Below are positions 18,381 to 27,271 of a stretch of DNA of 64,000 nucleotides, in pieces; positions within the stretch are counted from its first letter, which is position 1; each line of letters starts with the position of its first letter. Origin of the DNA: Leptothrix cholodnii SP-6 (lineage in GTDB: Bacteria; Pseudomonadota; Gammaproteobacteria; Burkholderiales; Burkholderiaceae_C); the NCBI RefSeq assembly GCF_000019785.1, contig NC_010524.1, positions 3,398,001 through 3,462,000 on the forward strand, read 5' to 3'. A model generated the notes under the pieces. It worked only from the letters and a program-made list of their open reading frames with translations. It did no database searches and was not told where the DNA came from. The position numbers and the translations under genes are program-made.

Positions 18381-19144
18381 ACTGGCTGGTGCACCTGACC
18401 GAGCCGGCGACCTTTGTCGCCGTGCTGCTGCTGCTGGCCACGCTCTACCGCCTGCGTGCCGCACCACGCGATCGCCGCAGCACGGGGGCCGGGCTGTGGG
18501 CCGGCATGCTGCTCGTCTACCTGGCCTTCGCGACGCCGCTGGGCGGCAATGCCCTGTTGCGGCCGCTCGAAGACCGTGCGCGCGAAGCCGCCGCGCTGTG
18601 CCTGGCCGACGGGCCACCGCCCACCACCGCCATCGTGCTGGCCGGGGGTGTCGACGCCGGCGCCAGCCAGCCGGGCGACTACCAGTTCCTGACCGAAGGC
18701 AGCCTGCGCCGCACCGTCGCTGCCGCACACTGGGCCCGTGCCGACGACACGCGGCGCCTGCTGGTATCGGGCGGCCACGGCAGCATTCCCGAAGCCGTGC
18801 TGATGACACGCATGCTAGCCGACCTGGGCATCGACAGCCGCCGCATCCGCATCGACAGCGCATCGACCAACACGGCACAGAGCGGCCGCAACATCGCCGC
18901 ACAACTGGGCCCGGTGCAGGCCGGCCGCGTGGGCGTCATCACCTCGGCCGATCACATGCCGCGTGCGCTGCGCGAACTGCAGAGCCAGGGCATCGCCACC
19001 TGCGCGATGCCGATGGACTACCGCCACGTCGCACCGATCCTGCCCGGCCACCTCGTGCCGCAACTCACCGCGCTGGGCAAGAGCACCCGCGCGCTGCACG
19101 AGTACATCGGCCTGCTCAAGCACGCGCTGCTCGATCGCGGGTGA
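18377..19144 (+). CDS. DUF218 (YdcF/ElyC/SanA-like) family protein
   Basis: A 255-residue protein. The ATG at 18377 overlaps the stop of the GT4 gene and gives an N-terminal membrane region (two short hydrophobic segments within residues 1-55). The DUF218 domain starts near TTAIVLAGGVDAG and includes RRLLVSGGHGSIPEA, DSASTNTAQSGRN and GVITSADHMPRAL, where the G-G and S-x-D/H residues form the predicted active site. Members act in envelope and polysaccharide metabolism, but no reaction is established for most. Translational coupling to a glycosyltransferase supports a role in polysaccharide assembly. Confidence 0.8.
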   Translation: MNWLVHLTEPATFVAVLLLLATLYRLRAAPRDRRSTGAGLWAGMLLVYLAFATPLGGNALLRPLEDRAREAAALCLADGPPPTTAIVLAGGVDAGASQPGDYQFLTEGSLRRTVAAAHWARADDTRRLLVSGGHGSIPEAVLMTRMLADLGIDSRRIRIDSASTNTAQSGRNIAAQLGPVQAGRVGVITSADHMPRALRELQSQGIATCAMPMDYRHVAPILPGHLVPQLTALGKSTRALHEYIGLLKHALLDRG

Positions 19145-19233
19145 TGGCGGCGCACCGGTCACGCCTTTCATCGCTCGCCGTTCTTCGGTCCGGCATCGGG
19201 CCGGCTGTCACGGCTTCAAAAAAGGAGCATCAC

Positions 19234-20535
19234 ATGCACCGATTTCCACGTACCTCCCGGCCCACCGCACAGGCCAGCGCACTCGCCTGCGCGATCACGA
19301 GCGTGCTGTTCGCCACGGCCAGCCAGGCCCAGGCGCCTGCGGTCGACCTCTGCGCCGGGCTGGTCACCGACAAGGCCGCTCACCCGCAGACATCGGCGCC
19401 ACGGCCGGCCAAGGGCGTGCCGTTCAAGGATCCGGTGTTCGGCACGAAAGTGACGCGCATCAGCGATGTCCGTGCCGACTTCGGCAGCGGCGTCGCCAAG
19501 CCGATGTACGCCACCATCCCGGCCTGGAACATCGACGAGAGCCGCCTCGTGCTGTTCGTCAAGGACAAGGGCCACGCGCTGTTCGATGGCCGCACCTACG
19601 AGTTCCTCGGCATGCTCAAGGTCCAGCCGTCCGACATCGAGCAGCTCTACTGGGATCCCGTCGACCCCGACGTGCTCTGGTACAACTATTCGTGGGAAAT
19701 GGGCGGGCGCTCGATGCGCCAGCTGACGCGCTACCAGGTCTCCAGCGGCCAGAAGACCGTCGTCTACGACTACCCGAATGCCGGCAAGCCACGCGCCTTC
19801 AACGTCGACAACGGCGGCGATCCGCAGTACCCGTCGTGGGACATGAAGCTCTGGGGCGTGCGCGTCGAGATGCCCAAGGGCAGCGAGAAGTTCTCGTTCT
19901 CCCTGCCCGACAAGGTCGAAGGTGCGCGGGTCTTCAACGACGGCCCGACACCGCAGGCCTGCCCGTCCGGCCGATGCATGTGGGCACCCGAGAAGAACGG
20001 CTCGCGCGTGGTCGATCCCAAGACCCTCGAGACCGTGCGCAAGCTCAGGCTCTGGGGCTACGAACACGGCAACATGGGGATGAACGCGGCCGGGCAGGAC
20101 TTCTTTGCCGCGGTGCAGTTCGACTCCAAGCCGGCCGGGACGCTGATCGTCGAGAACCTGCAGACGGGCGAGATCAAGCCGATCATCTCCACCGCCAACG
20201 GCTACCCTTACCCGCCCACCAGCACGCACATCTCGGCCGTCGCGCTGCGCGCGCCGGGCTGGGTGGCGGTTTCCGCGGTGGGCAAGCCCGAAGGCCGGCG
20301 CCCGCTGGACCAGGAGGTGCTGCTGGCCAACGTCGACACCGGCAAGGTCTGCCGCATCGCCCATCACCACTCGTCGGGCAAGGACGGCAAGTTCGGCTAC
20401 TGGGCCGAGCCTCACGTGACGATCAGCCCGAGCGGCACCCGTGCCATCTTTGCCTCCGACTGGGAAAACGGTGATGCCGTCGACACCTATGTGGTGGAGT
20501 TGCCGGCCTACAAGCCGGCCGCGGCCAAACACTGA
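19234..20535 (+). CDS. secreted protein of unknown function, third paralogue of the lipoprotein family
   Basis: A 433-residue protein. A perfect AAAGGAG ribosome site lies 8 bp before the ATG at 19234. A normal signal peptide (residues 1 to about 31, ending ASQAQA) replaces the lipobox of the two relatives, and there is no repetitive linker. The mature part begins VDLCAGLVTDKAAHP and follows the same order of motifs as 14340-15704 and 20627-22354 (IPAWNIDESRLVLFV, YWDPVDPDVLWYNY, YWAEPHVTISPSGTRAIFASDWENG), but with clear divergence and a short extra cysteine-bearing segment around CPSGRCMW. It ends in a strong terminator. Function unknown; probably a periplasmic or extracellular beta-propeller linked to the polysaccharide. 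Confidence 0.78.
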   Translation: MHRFPRTSRPTAQASALACAITSVLFATASQAQAPAVDLCAGLVTDKAAHPQTSAPRPAKGVPFKDPVFGTKVTRISDVRADFGSGVAKPMYATIPAWNIDESRLVLFVKDKGHALFDGRTYEFLGMLKVQPSDIEQLYWDPVDPDVLWYNYSWEMGGRSMRQLTRYQVSSGQKTVVYDYPNAGKPRAFNVDNGGDPQYPSWDMKLWGVRVEMPKGSEKFSFSLPDKVEGARVFNDGPTPQACPSGRCMWAPEKNGSRVVDPKTLETVRKLRLWGYEHGNMGMNAAGQDFFAAVQFDSKPAGTLIVENLQTGEIKPIISTANGYPYPPTSTHISAVALRAPGWVAVSAVGKPEGRRPLDQEVLLANVDTGKVCRIAHHHSSGKDGKFGYWAEPHVTISPSGTRAIFASDWENGDAVDTYVVELPAYKPAAAKH

Positions 20536-20543
20536 CCCAAGAC

Positions 20544-20584
20544 AGACCGGGTGGTCCCGCGCCAGCGGGCCACCCGGTCTTTTT
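20544..20584 (+). terminator. rho-independent terminator
   Basis: An 11-bp perfect arm (20544-20554 with 20570-20580) continues, across one bulged base, into a CCCGC/GCGGG inner stem with a 4-base loop. It is followed by a T-run (20580-20584). It lies 8 bp after the stop at 20535 and closes the GT4-DUF218-secreted protein unit. Confidence 0.88.
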
Positions 20585-20626
20585 CATCGGCCCGACTGAT
20601 CACTGTTCAGCCGGGCCACTGGCGTC

Positions 20627-22354
20627 TCAGGGCTTGTAGCTGGGCAGTTCGACGACGTAGGTGTCGACCGTCGAGCCGTTGTTCCAGTCGGACGCGAAGA
20701 TCATCCGCGTGCCACGCGGGCTGATGTTCACGTGCGGCTCGGCCCAGTAGCCGATGTTGCCTTCCTGCCCCGCCGACCGGTGGTGCGCCACCCGGCAGAC
20801 CACGCCGTTGTTGACGTTCGCCAGCGCGATCTCCTGGTCCAGGAACCGCTGGCCGGTCGGGCTGCCCGTCATCGACACCGCCACCCAGCCCGGGTTCTTG
20901 AACGCATGCGCCGACATGTGCGTGCCCACCCGCGGGTACCCCCAGCCGTTGCTCTCGCCGATCACCGTCGTGTTCACGCCGGTCGTCAGGTTGGTCGCGA
21001 TCAGGTTGCCGTTGCCTCCCGTCGCGCTGGTGCCGTCGAACTGCACCGACGCCCAGAAGTCCTGCCCGTTGGCGTACATGCCGGTGGCCGCGTGTTCGCT
21101 GGTGTTGATCGTCAGCGTGCGCAGCAAGGCGTTGGTGGCCGCGCTGTAGACCCGCGTGCCCTGCACGTACAAGGTGCCCGACGAGCCGATCTGCGGTGTG
21201 CCGGTGCTGGCCGCCGTCTTCTGCGTGGCGGTCGACTGGGTCCACAGGATGTTGCCCGCACCGCCCGACAGGCCGAACAGGTCGGACTTCCAGTCGCCGT
21301 ACACCGGGTCTCCGCCGAAGCTGACGCTGCCCGTGAAGGTCTTGAGCGTGGTCGACGTGTTGGTGCTCGGCTTGTAGACCTTCAGCGTGCTGCCGCTCGG
21401 GTAGTACAGCGCGTCCGGATCGGTCGCCGACCAGTAAACGTGCTCCAGGTCCGCCGGGCTGATCGACAGGTTGCGGATGAACTCGTAGGTCTTGCCGTTG
21501 AACAGCTTGTGGCCCTGGCCCGGCACGTACAGGATCAGGTAGCTCTCGTCGGCGTTCCACGCCGGCATCGTCGAGTACACCGGCTTGGCGTACTGCCCTC
21601 CGAACTGCGCCACCACGTCCGTGATGCGCCTGACCGTGGTGCCGAAGTTCGGATCCCGGTACGACGCCAGCCGCGCCGGCTTGGCCACCGTCGTCATCGG
21701 ACGCGCCGCCTTGTCGGTCACCAGACCGTCGCACAGGCTGGCCGTCGGCGCTGGAGCCGGTGAAGGTGCAGGAGCCGGTGCGGGCGTCGGAGCGGGTGCC
21801 GGTGCGGGCGTCGGAGCGGGTGCCGGTGCAGGCGTCGGCGCCGGTGCCGGTGCGGGAGTGGGTGCCGGAGCCGGAGCCGGAGCAGGCGTCGGCGCGGGAG
21901 CGGGTGCCGGCGTCGGGGCGGGTGCCGGCGCGGATGCCAGCGAGAATTTCGCGGTGATATTTCGAGTGCGCGAATTGTCAGTTCTGCAGATATTGACCGT
22001 GCCGCTGCAATCTCCGCCCCAGCCGCGGAAAACCCAGCCGGCCTTCGGTTGCGCGGTCAGCGTGACACGGGTGTAGTTATTGAACTTCTGCGTGCACTGG
22101 ATGGCACCATCGCCGCAAAGCAGCGTACCGGGTGCGCTCGACACCTTGCCGCTGCCGCTCACCGTGACGGTCAGCGGACGTTGCGAGTAGGTGCGACGAG
22201 CGCGCTCGATGGTCTGCATCGACTCGGCTTCGGCAGCCGCGTCGACCGTCGCCACGCTGCCGTCGACCGTTCCGGCCGCATCGCCACCGCCGCAACCGCT
22301 GATCGCCAGCACGATGGCTGAGAGTGAAAAGATCCCCGACCTGAATGCACGCAT
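20627..22354 (-). CDS. secreted lipoprotein of unknown function with Ala-Pro linker and repeat domain
   Basis: A 575-residue protein. I chose the ATG at 22354 because GGAG lies 6 bases before it; ATGs at 22381 and 22360 are alternatives. A lipobox signal (ISGC then GGGD) is followed by an InlB/Bacterial_repeat-like beta domain of about 70 residues (LTVTVSGSGKVSSAPGT to RNITAKFS, including GWVFRGWGGDCSG). A Pro-Ala-Pro-Thr linker of about 60 residues comes next, then the same 370-residue C-terminal domain as 14340-15704. The shared part is almost identical at DNA level, while the N-terminal parts and linkers are unrelated. This is a domain swap, seen directly. Function unknown. Confidence 0.78.
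   Translation of the reverse strand: MRAFRSGIFSLSAIVLAISGCGGGDAAGTVDGSVATVDAAAEAESMQTIERARRTYSQRPLTVTVSGSGKVSSAPGTLLCGDGAIQCTQKFNNYTRVTLTAQPKAGWVFRGWGGDCSGTVNICRTDNSRTRNITAKFSLASAPAPAPTPAPAPAPTPAPAPAPAPTPAPAPAPTPAPAPAPTPAPAPAPTPAPAPAPSPAPAPTASLCDGLVTDKAARPMTTVAKPARLASYRDPNFGTTVRRITDVVAQFGGQYAKPVYSTMPAWNADESYLILYVPGQGHKLFNGKTYEFIRNLSISPADLEHVYWSATDPDALYYPSGSTLKVYKPSTNTSTTLKTFTGSVSFGGDPVYGDWKSDLFGLSGGAGNILWTQSTATQKTAASTGTPQIGSSGTLYVQGTRVYSAATNALLRTLTINTSEHAATGMYANGQDFWASVQFDGTSATGGNGNLIATNLTTGVNTTVIGESNGWGYPRVGTHMSAHAFKNPGWVAVSMTGSPTGQRFLDQEIALANVNNGVVCRVAHHRSAGQEGNIGYWAEPHVNISPRGTRMIFASDWNNGSTVDTYVVELPSYKP
20649..21736. repeat. long direct repeat, copy B (1.09 kb)
   Basis: This is the partner of 14362-15449 in the same orientation. 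The differences are concentrated at about 21102-21232. Recombination between the copies would delete or duplicate 6.3 kb carrying two glycosyltransferase genes, the DUF218 gene and a secreted-protein gene. Confidence 0.9.
21745..21940. repeat. low-complexity tandem repeat coding for Ala-Pro linker
   Basis: On the plus strand this is a run of GGTGCCGG/GCGGGCGTCGGA-like units. On the minus strand it codes for Pro-Ala repeats with regular Thr. It differs in sequence from the Ser-Pro tract of copy A, so the linkers arose separately. Confidence 0.8.
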
Positions 22355-22761
22355 TTTCATCTCCGATTCTGCGAAAAACATATTCCTGATCCCACGACCT
22401 GTCTTTTATCAATATCTGCACCAGATACTTGCGGATACAAGCTGGCGGAGGGCACTGAATGAGTCGGGGTGATCCGAGGAATCAAGGATGCCTGTGCGCC
22501 GGAATATCCAGGTTTCCATTTGTGTGAATCGCCAGGAACCCCGGAAACCCCGTTTACAAATGGCGCCAGAGGTAGCAGGTGGGTTGCGCCCAGATTGTTC
22601 GTGAACAAAATCACGCCGGCGCAGCGACAGTTTGACCGCGCTTGTTACAAACAAGACCGAATCCGGACACCCCGTCTTGACCGGGTTGCGGCCGCTGGCC
22701 GCGCCGTCGTTTCAGCGCGGACGGCGCCGCGATCGACTCCGGATCAGCGCGAAAAGAAGGA
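22355..22761. other. 407-bp intergenic region with two inverted repeats
   Basis: No gene is supported. The region holds the promoter of the lipoprotein gene (minus) and lies behind the AlgR-like gene. Two perfect inverted repeats are visible: CCATTTGT/ACAAATGG (22516-22523 with 22556-22563) and CTTGTT-aca-AACAAG (22641-22655). The region is less GC-rich than its neighbours, as expected for a regulatory segment. Either repeat could be an operator or part of an RNA structure. Confidence 0.5.
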
Positions 22762-23598
22762 TCAGTCGGCCGCCGACAGCACGCTGCGCACCAGCGCGAG
22801 CTGGCGGCGCGAGATCGCCAGCCACTCGTCGGTGGCGCCGATGTGCACGGCCCAGGCCCAGGCGCCGTTGCGGTCGTCGGCGTCGAGTGCATCGGCCGCG
22901 TCGGTGAACGGGTGGCGCTCGAGCGCGCGCACCGCCGACACCGCCACCAGCGCGTTGCGGTGCACCCGCAGCAGGCGCGTGCCGAGCCGCTCGGCCAGAT
23001 CGGCCAGCGAGTCGTCGAGCAGGTAGATGCGCGCGGCGGTGCGCAGCGTCACGTACTTCAGCTCGGCCTTCAGGTACAGCACCTCGGCCAGCGGCACGCG
23101 CACGCGCTCGCCGCGCTCGTGCACGACGATCACCTGATCGTCGGCCAGCGCCGGGGGAGCAACGGGCGGCCGGGTTGACGGCTCGGGTGCCGCGCGCGAG
23201 CCGATGCGCTGGGCCACCCGCGCCAGCGCCTCCTGCAGACGGGCGCGCCGCACCGGCTTGGTCAGGTAGTCGACCGCCTGCACGTCGAACGCCGCCAGCG
23301 CGTGTTCGGCGTGCGCGGTGACGAACACCACCGCCGGCGCCTGCGGCAGGCCGCGCAGGCGCTGCGCCAGCTGCAGGCCGTCGAGGCCGGGCATGCGGAT
23401 GTCGAGCAGCAGCACGTCGCAGCGCTGCTGGGCCAGCCACTGCAAGGTGGCAGCGGCGCTGGCCAGTTCGGCCACCACCTGCGCGGCGGGCGCCACGCAG
23501 TCACCCAGCAGCGTGCGCAGGCGCAGGCGGGCGAGTTCCTCGTCGTCGACGATCGCCACCCGCAGCGGCGCCAGCGGCCGCACGTCGTCGCCCGCCAT
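22762..23598 (-). CDS. algR: LytTR-family response regulator, AlgR-like
   Basis: A 278-residue protein. The receiver domain (about residues 10-125) has VAIVDDEELAR, the phosphoacceptor Asp in DVLLLDIRMPGLDG, the Thr in FVTAHAEHA and the Lys in DYLTKPV. A linker and a C-terminal LytTR DNA-binding domain follow (VIVVHERGERVRVPLAEV, YLKAELKYVTLRT, LRVHRNALVAV). This order and length match AlgR, which controls alginate and type IV pili in Pseudomonas. A GTG at 23604 would add two residues and overlap the kinase stop. It is coupled to the kinase gene upstream and lies between the exopolysaccharide and pilus regions. Exact targets are inference. Confidence 0.85.
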   Translation of the reverse strand: MAGDDVRPLAPLRVAIVDDEELARLRLRTLLGDCVAPAAQVVAELASAAATLQWLAQQRCDVLLLDIRMPGLDGLQLAQRLRGLPQAPAVVFVTAHAEHALAAFDVQAVDYLTKPVRRARLQEALARVAQRIGSRAAPEPSTRPPVAPPALADDQVIVVHERGERVRVPLAEVLYLKAELKYVTLRTAARIYLLDDSLADLAERLGTRLLRVHRNALVAVSAVRALERHPFTDAADALDADDRNGAWAWAVHIGATDEWLAISRRQLALVRSVLSAAD

Positions 23599-23600
23599 CG

Positions 23601-24650
23601 TCACGGCACCAGCGGCACGGCGATGCGTACCCGGTAGCGGCCGCCCTCGATCGCGCCGGCCTCGAAGCGCATCGTCAGGTCGTGCAGCAGCAGCAGGCGT
23701 TCGCGCACGTTGCGCAGCGCCATGCCCTGGCCGGGGCGCGGCGGGCCGCTGGGCACGCTGTTGGTGATGCTGATCAGCGCCTGGCCCTTGTGCGCCTGGG
23801 TGCGGATGCGGATCTCGCCGCCTTCGGCCGCTGCCTCGACGCCGTGCTTGACGGCGTTCTCGACCAGCGGCTGCAGCATCAGCGACGGCACCCGGGCGGT
23901 GGCCGCGCGCGGGTCGAGCTGCCAGCTGACCTTCAGGCGCGCGCCGAAGCGCACCTCCTCGATCGCCAGATAGCGTTGCGCCAGCTCGATCTCCTCACCG
24001 AGCGTGACCTGCTCGCCCGAGCCGACCAGCGCAGCGCGGAACAGCTCGGCTAACGCCTCCAGCACGTCTTCGGCGCGCTGCGGATCGATGCGCACCAGCG
24101 CCACCGCGCTGTTGAGCGCGTTGAACAGGAAGTGCGGGCGGATGCGCGACTGCAGCTCGGCCAGCCGCGCCACCGTGGTGGCCGGCAATTGCAGCCGCAT
24201 GCGCTGCTGCAGCCAGTGAAAGATCGCCGCCGCCAGCGCAGCCCCGGCGGCCAGCGGCGCCCAGCCGCCCAGGCCGGTGGGTTCGAGCAGATGCAGCGCG
24301 ACCAGCGGCGCCCAGCCCGCCACCGCACAGAGTGCGCCCAGGCCCGCCATCGCCGCCCACTGGCCGGGCAGTGGCAGCTTGACCCACAGCTTCTGCGCCG
24401 CGCACACCAGCACCAGCCACAGCAGCGTGGCCGGCAGGGCGATCGCCACCGCCAGGCCCAGATCGGTCAGCCAGCCCAGCCAGCCGGCGCTGCCGAAGGC
24501 CAGCCCCAAGGCGACCACGCCGTGCACGAACAGGATCGCACGCAGCACCACGCCGCCCTGGCAGACGTCGAAGGCCGAGCGCGACTGGCGCGGCACGGCA
24601 CGAGGCGCAACGCGACGGTCGGCGGGGGGCTCTGAGTGGAGGTTGGACAT
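23601..24650 (-). CDS. algZ: LytS/AlgZ-type sensor histidine kinase
   Basis: A 349-residue membrane kinase. The ATG at 24650 gives [13 protein letters not shown], then four or more hydrophobic segments (about residues 35-155). The His_kinase domain carries [13 protein letters not shown], where His is the phosphorylated residue. The catalytic ATP-binding domain has [15 protein letters not shown] and [17 protein letters not shown]. This family works with LytTR regulators, and the partner gene follows directly (stop and start within 3 bp). The gene is divergent from argH with only 84 bp between starts, the same neighbourhood as in Pseudomonas. The signal it senses is unknown. Confidence 0.87.
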   Translation of the reverse strand: MSNLHSEPPADRRVAPRAVPRQSRSAFDVCQGGVVLRAILFVHGVVALGLAFGSAGWLGWLTDLGLAVAIALPATLLWLVLVCAAQKLWVKLPLPGQWAAMAGLGALCAVAGWAPLVALHLLEPTGLGGWAPLAAGAALAAAIFHWLQQRMRLQLPATTVARLAELQSRIRPHFLFNALNSAVALVRIDPQRAEDVLEALAELFRAALVGSGEQVTLGEEIELAQRYLAIEEVRFGARLKVSWQLDPRAATARVPSLMLQPLVENAVKHGVEAAAEGGEIRIRTQAHKGQALISITNSVPSGPPRPGQGMALRNVRERLLLLHDLTMRFEAGAIEGGRYRVRIAVPLVP

Positions 24651-24685
24651 CGCGGCTGGATGGCGGTCCGGGCGGGCCGGCTCTC

Positions 24686-24691
24686 TACAAT
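24686..24691 (+). promoter_or_regulatory. candidate -10 box of the argH promoter
   Basis: TACAAT, one base from the sigma-70 consensus, lies in the 84-bp gap between the divergent algZ and argH starts, 44 bp before the argH ATG. I see no good -35 box 17 bp upstream, so the assignment is tentative. Confidence 0.35.
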
Positions 24692-24734
24692 CGCGGCCAT
24701 TGTCGTCAATCCAGGCCCGAGATCCTCCGCCAGC

Positions 24735-26165
24735 ATGAGCACCAATCAACTCGACACCAAATCCCAGGCCTGGTCGGCGCTGTTCTCCGAGCCGATGAGC
24801 GAGCTGGTCAAGCGCTACACCGCCAGCGTCTTCTTCGACAAGCGGCTCTGGCAGGCCGACATCGCCGGCAGCCTGGCGCACGCCGAGATGCTGGCCGCGC
24901 AACAGATCATCGGCGCGCAGGACCTGGCCGACATCCAGCGCGGCATGGCGCAGATCACGCAGGAGATCGAATCCGGCGCCTTCGAGTGGAAGCTCGAACT
25001 CGAGGACGTGCACCTCAACATCGAGGCGCGCCTGACGCAGCTGGTTGGCGACGCCGGCAAGCGCCTGCACACCGGACGCAGCCGCAACGACCAGGTCGCC
25101 ACCGACGTGCGGCTGTGGCTGCGCGGCGAGATCGACGCCACCGCCGTGCTGCTGGCCGACATGCAGCGCGCGCTGGTGCATGTGGCGTCGAACAACGTCG
25201 ACGTCATCCTGCCCGGCTTCACGCACCTGCAGGTGGCTCAGCCGGTGAGCTTCGCGCACCACCTGCTGGCCTATGTGGAGATGTTCGCGCGTGACGCAGA
25301 GCGCCTGGCCGACTTGCGCAAGCGCGTCAATCGCCTGCCGCTGGGCTCGGCCGCGCTGGCCGGCACCAGCTACCCGCTCGACCGCGAGCGCGTGGCGCGC
25401 ACGCTGGGTTTCGATGGCGTCTGCCAGAACAGCCTCGATGCCGTGAGCGACCGCGACTTCGCGATCGAGTTCACCGGCTTCGCCACGCTGGTGATGATCC
25501 ACGTCTCGCGCATGGCCGAGGAAATCGTGCTGTGGATGAGCCAGAACTTCGGTTTCATCAACCTGAGCGACCGCTACTGCACCGGCAGTTCGATCATGCC
25601 GCAGAAGCGCAACCCCGACGTCGCCGAGCTGGCGCGCGGCAAGAGCGGCCGCGTGGTCGGCCACCTGATGGGCCTGATCACCTTGATGAAGGGCCAGCCG
25701 CTGGCCTACAACAAGGACAACCAGGAAGACAAGGAGCCGCTGTTCGACACCGTCGACACGGTCAAGGACACGCTGCGCATCATGGCCGAGATGATCGGCG
25801 GCGAAGTGGCGGCCGACGGCAGCCGCTCGGGCGGCCTGACCGTCAAGGCCGAGGCGATGGAACGCGCCGCGCTGCGCGGCTATGCCACCGCCACCGATCT
25901 GGCCGACTACCTGGTCAAGAAGGGCCTGCCGTTCCGCGACGCCCACGAGGTGGTGGCGCACGCGGTCAAGGACGCCATCGCGCTGGGCAAGGACCTGTCC
26001 GAACTGCCGCTCGAAACGCTGCAGGGCTACAACGCCACCATCACCGCCGACGTGCACGCCGCTCTGACGCTGGCCGGCTCGCTCAACGCCCGCAACACGC
26101 TGGGCGGCACCGCGCCGAGCCAGGTGCGCGCGCAGATCGAGCGTCACCAAGCCCGCCTCGGCTGA
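24735..26165 (+). CDS. argH: argininosuccinate lyase
   Basis: A 476-residue cytoplasmic enzyme of the fumarase/aspartase superfamily. It cleaves argininosuccinate to arginine and fumarate in the last step of arginine synthesis. The start at 24735 gives [14 protein letters not shown]. Diagnostic features are [16 protein letters not shown] (substrate-binding loop), [11 protein letters not shown], and the superfamily signature [12 protein letters not shown] with the catalytic Ser in the mobile loop. Length is normal for the family (about 460-480). It is followed by a strong GC hairpin, which suggests it is transcribed on its own. Confidence 0.95.
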   Translation: MSTNQLDTKSQAWSALFSEPMSELVKRYTASVFFDKRLWQADIAGSLAHAEMLAAQQIIGAQDLADIQRGMAQITQEIESGAFEWKLELEDVHLNIEARLTQLVGDAGKRLHTGRSRNDQVATDVRLWLRGEIDATAVLLADMQRALVHVASNNVDVILPGFTHLQVAQPVSFAHHLLAYVEMFARDAERLADLRKRVNRLPLGSAALAGTSYPLDRERVARTLGFDGVCQNSLDAVSDRDFAIEFTGFATLVMIHVSRMAEEIVLWMSQNFGFINLSDRYCTGSSIMPQKRNPDVAELARGKSGRVVGHLMGLITLMKGQPLAYNKDNQEDKEPLFDTVDTVKDTLRIMAEMIGGEVAADGSRSGGLTVKAEAMERAALRGYATATDLADYLVKKGLPFRDAHEVVAHAVKDAIALGKDLSELPLETLQGYNATITADVHAALTLAGSLNARNTLGGTAPSQVRAQIERHQARLG

Positions 26166-26172
26166 CGCAGGC

Positions 26173-26208
26173 GCGCGGGCCGTGGCGCACCGTGCGCCCG
26201 GCCCGCGC
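26173..26208 (+). terminator. strong GC hairpin after argH
   Basis: A near-perfect hairpin: a 10-bp arm (26173-26182 with 26199-26208) continues into GGCGCAC/GTGCGCC across one unpaired T. There is no T-run after it, so it may act as a weak or factor-dependent terminator or an mRNA-stabilising structure. Confidence 0.5.
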
Positions 26209-26334
26209 CGCATGGATCGGTGTCTGATCGCCGGGCGCACAGCGCAGAACCGACCGGCGTTTCTCGCGTTTTTTCGGGCTTCGGCCCGACCCCACCCCCC
26301 GCACCATCGGCTTCACATCAAAGTGGAGCGTGTC

Positions 26335-27258
26335 GTGCTGGTTTGGTCTGTCAAACGTCTGCAGCCGGGTTGGATCGCCGTTGCGCCAACGGGTGCGACG
26401 GCGCAGGCCGTGCATGTGGTCTGGCCCGCGGGCGAACGGCCCGCGCTGCGCTGGGCCTGCAGCACCGACTGGGCCGACCCCGCCACCGGCCTGCGCCAGT
26501 TGCGCCGCAGCCTGCCGCTGCAGCAGCACCGCTGCGTGGCCTTGCTGCAGCGCCATCAATACCAGCTGCTGCCGATGGACGCGCCCGACGTGCCGCGCCC
26601 CGACTGGCGCGACGCGGTGCGCTGGCGCCTCAAGGACATGGTCGATTTCCCGGTCGAGGACGCCGGCATCGACCTGCTCGAAATCCCCGCCGAACACAGC
26701 CAGCGTGGCCGCGCCGGCCTGCTCGCTGCCGTCGCCCCCCGGCGTGAACTCGAAGCCCTGGTGCAGGCCGGCGACAGTGCCCGCACGCCCTGGCAGGCGC
26801 TCGATCTGCCCGACACCGCGCTGCGCAACCTCTGCGCGCTGACCGAAGAACCCGGCCGCGGCCAGGCCCTGCTGAGCCTGGGCGCGGCGCACAGCGCGCT
26901 GGTGATCACGGCGCACGGCGAGCTGCTGCTGTCACGCCAGATCGACATCACGCTGGCCCAGCTCGGCGAGGCCGATGCCGACACCCGCCAGGCCACCTGG
27001 GACCGCGCCGCGCTCGAACTGCAGCGCACGCTCGACAACTTCGAGCGCCAGTTCAACCGCGTCGGCCTGTCGCGCCTGCTGGTGAGCCCGGCCGCGCCCG
27101 AGGGTTTCGTGGCCTATCTGGGCGAGCTGGTCTACCTGCCGGTGCAGAACTTCGCGCTCGACCAGGCGGTCGATCTGTCGGCCGTGCCGCTGCTGGCCGA
27201 CCCGCTGGAGCAGGCGCGCTACCTGTGCGCCATCGGCGCCGCGCTGCGCACCGATTGA
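26335..27258 (+). CDS. mshI: MSHA biogenesis protein MshI (PilM-like)
   Basis: A 307-residue actin-fold (PilM-like) protein, the first gene of the pilus operon. I set the start at GTG 26335 because a GGAG lies 6 bases before it and the product then opens VLVWSVKRLQPGWIAVAP, as in MshI. The longer frame upstream is not family-like. The protein is cytoplasmic and is expected to recruit the inner-membrane PilN/PilO-like proteins coded next. Family recognition rests on the start, length and gene order; the ATP-binding motifs are weak, as usual in MshI. Confidence 0.75.
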   Translation: MLVWSVKRLQPGWIAVAPTGATAQAVHVVWPAGERPALRWACSTDWADPATGLRQLRRSLPLQQHRCVALLQRHQYQLLPMDAPDVPRPDWRDAVRWRLKDMVDFPVEDAGIDLLEIPAEHSQRGRAGLLAAVAPRRELEALVQAGDSARTPWQALDLPDTALRNLCALTEEPGRGQALLSLGAAHSALVITAHGELLLSRQIDITLAQLGEADADTRQATWDRAALELQRTLDNFERQFNRVGLSRLLVSPAAPEGFVAYLGELVYLPVQNFALDQAVDLSAVPLLADPLEQARYLCAIGAALRTD

Positions 27259-27271
27259 CGGGCCACCGACC

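Noticed and set aside
26260..26320. Terminator made by the CGGGC-ttcg-GCCCG hairpin before mshI
   Set aside because: The T-run lies on the upstream side on the plus strand and becomes an A-run on the minus strand, so it fits neither direction.
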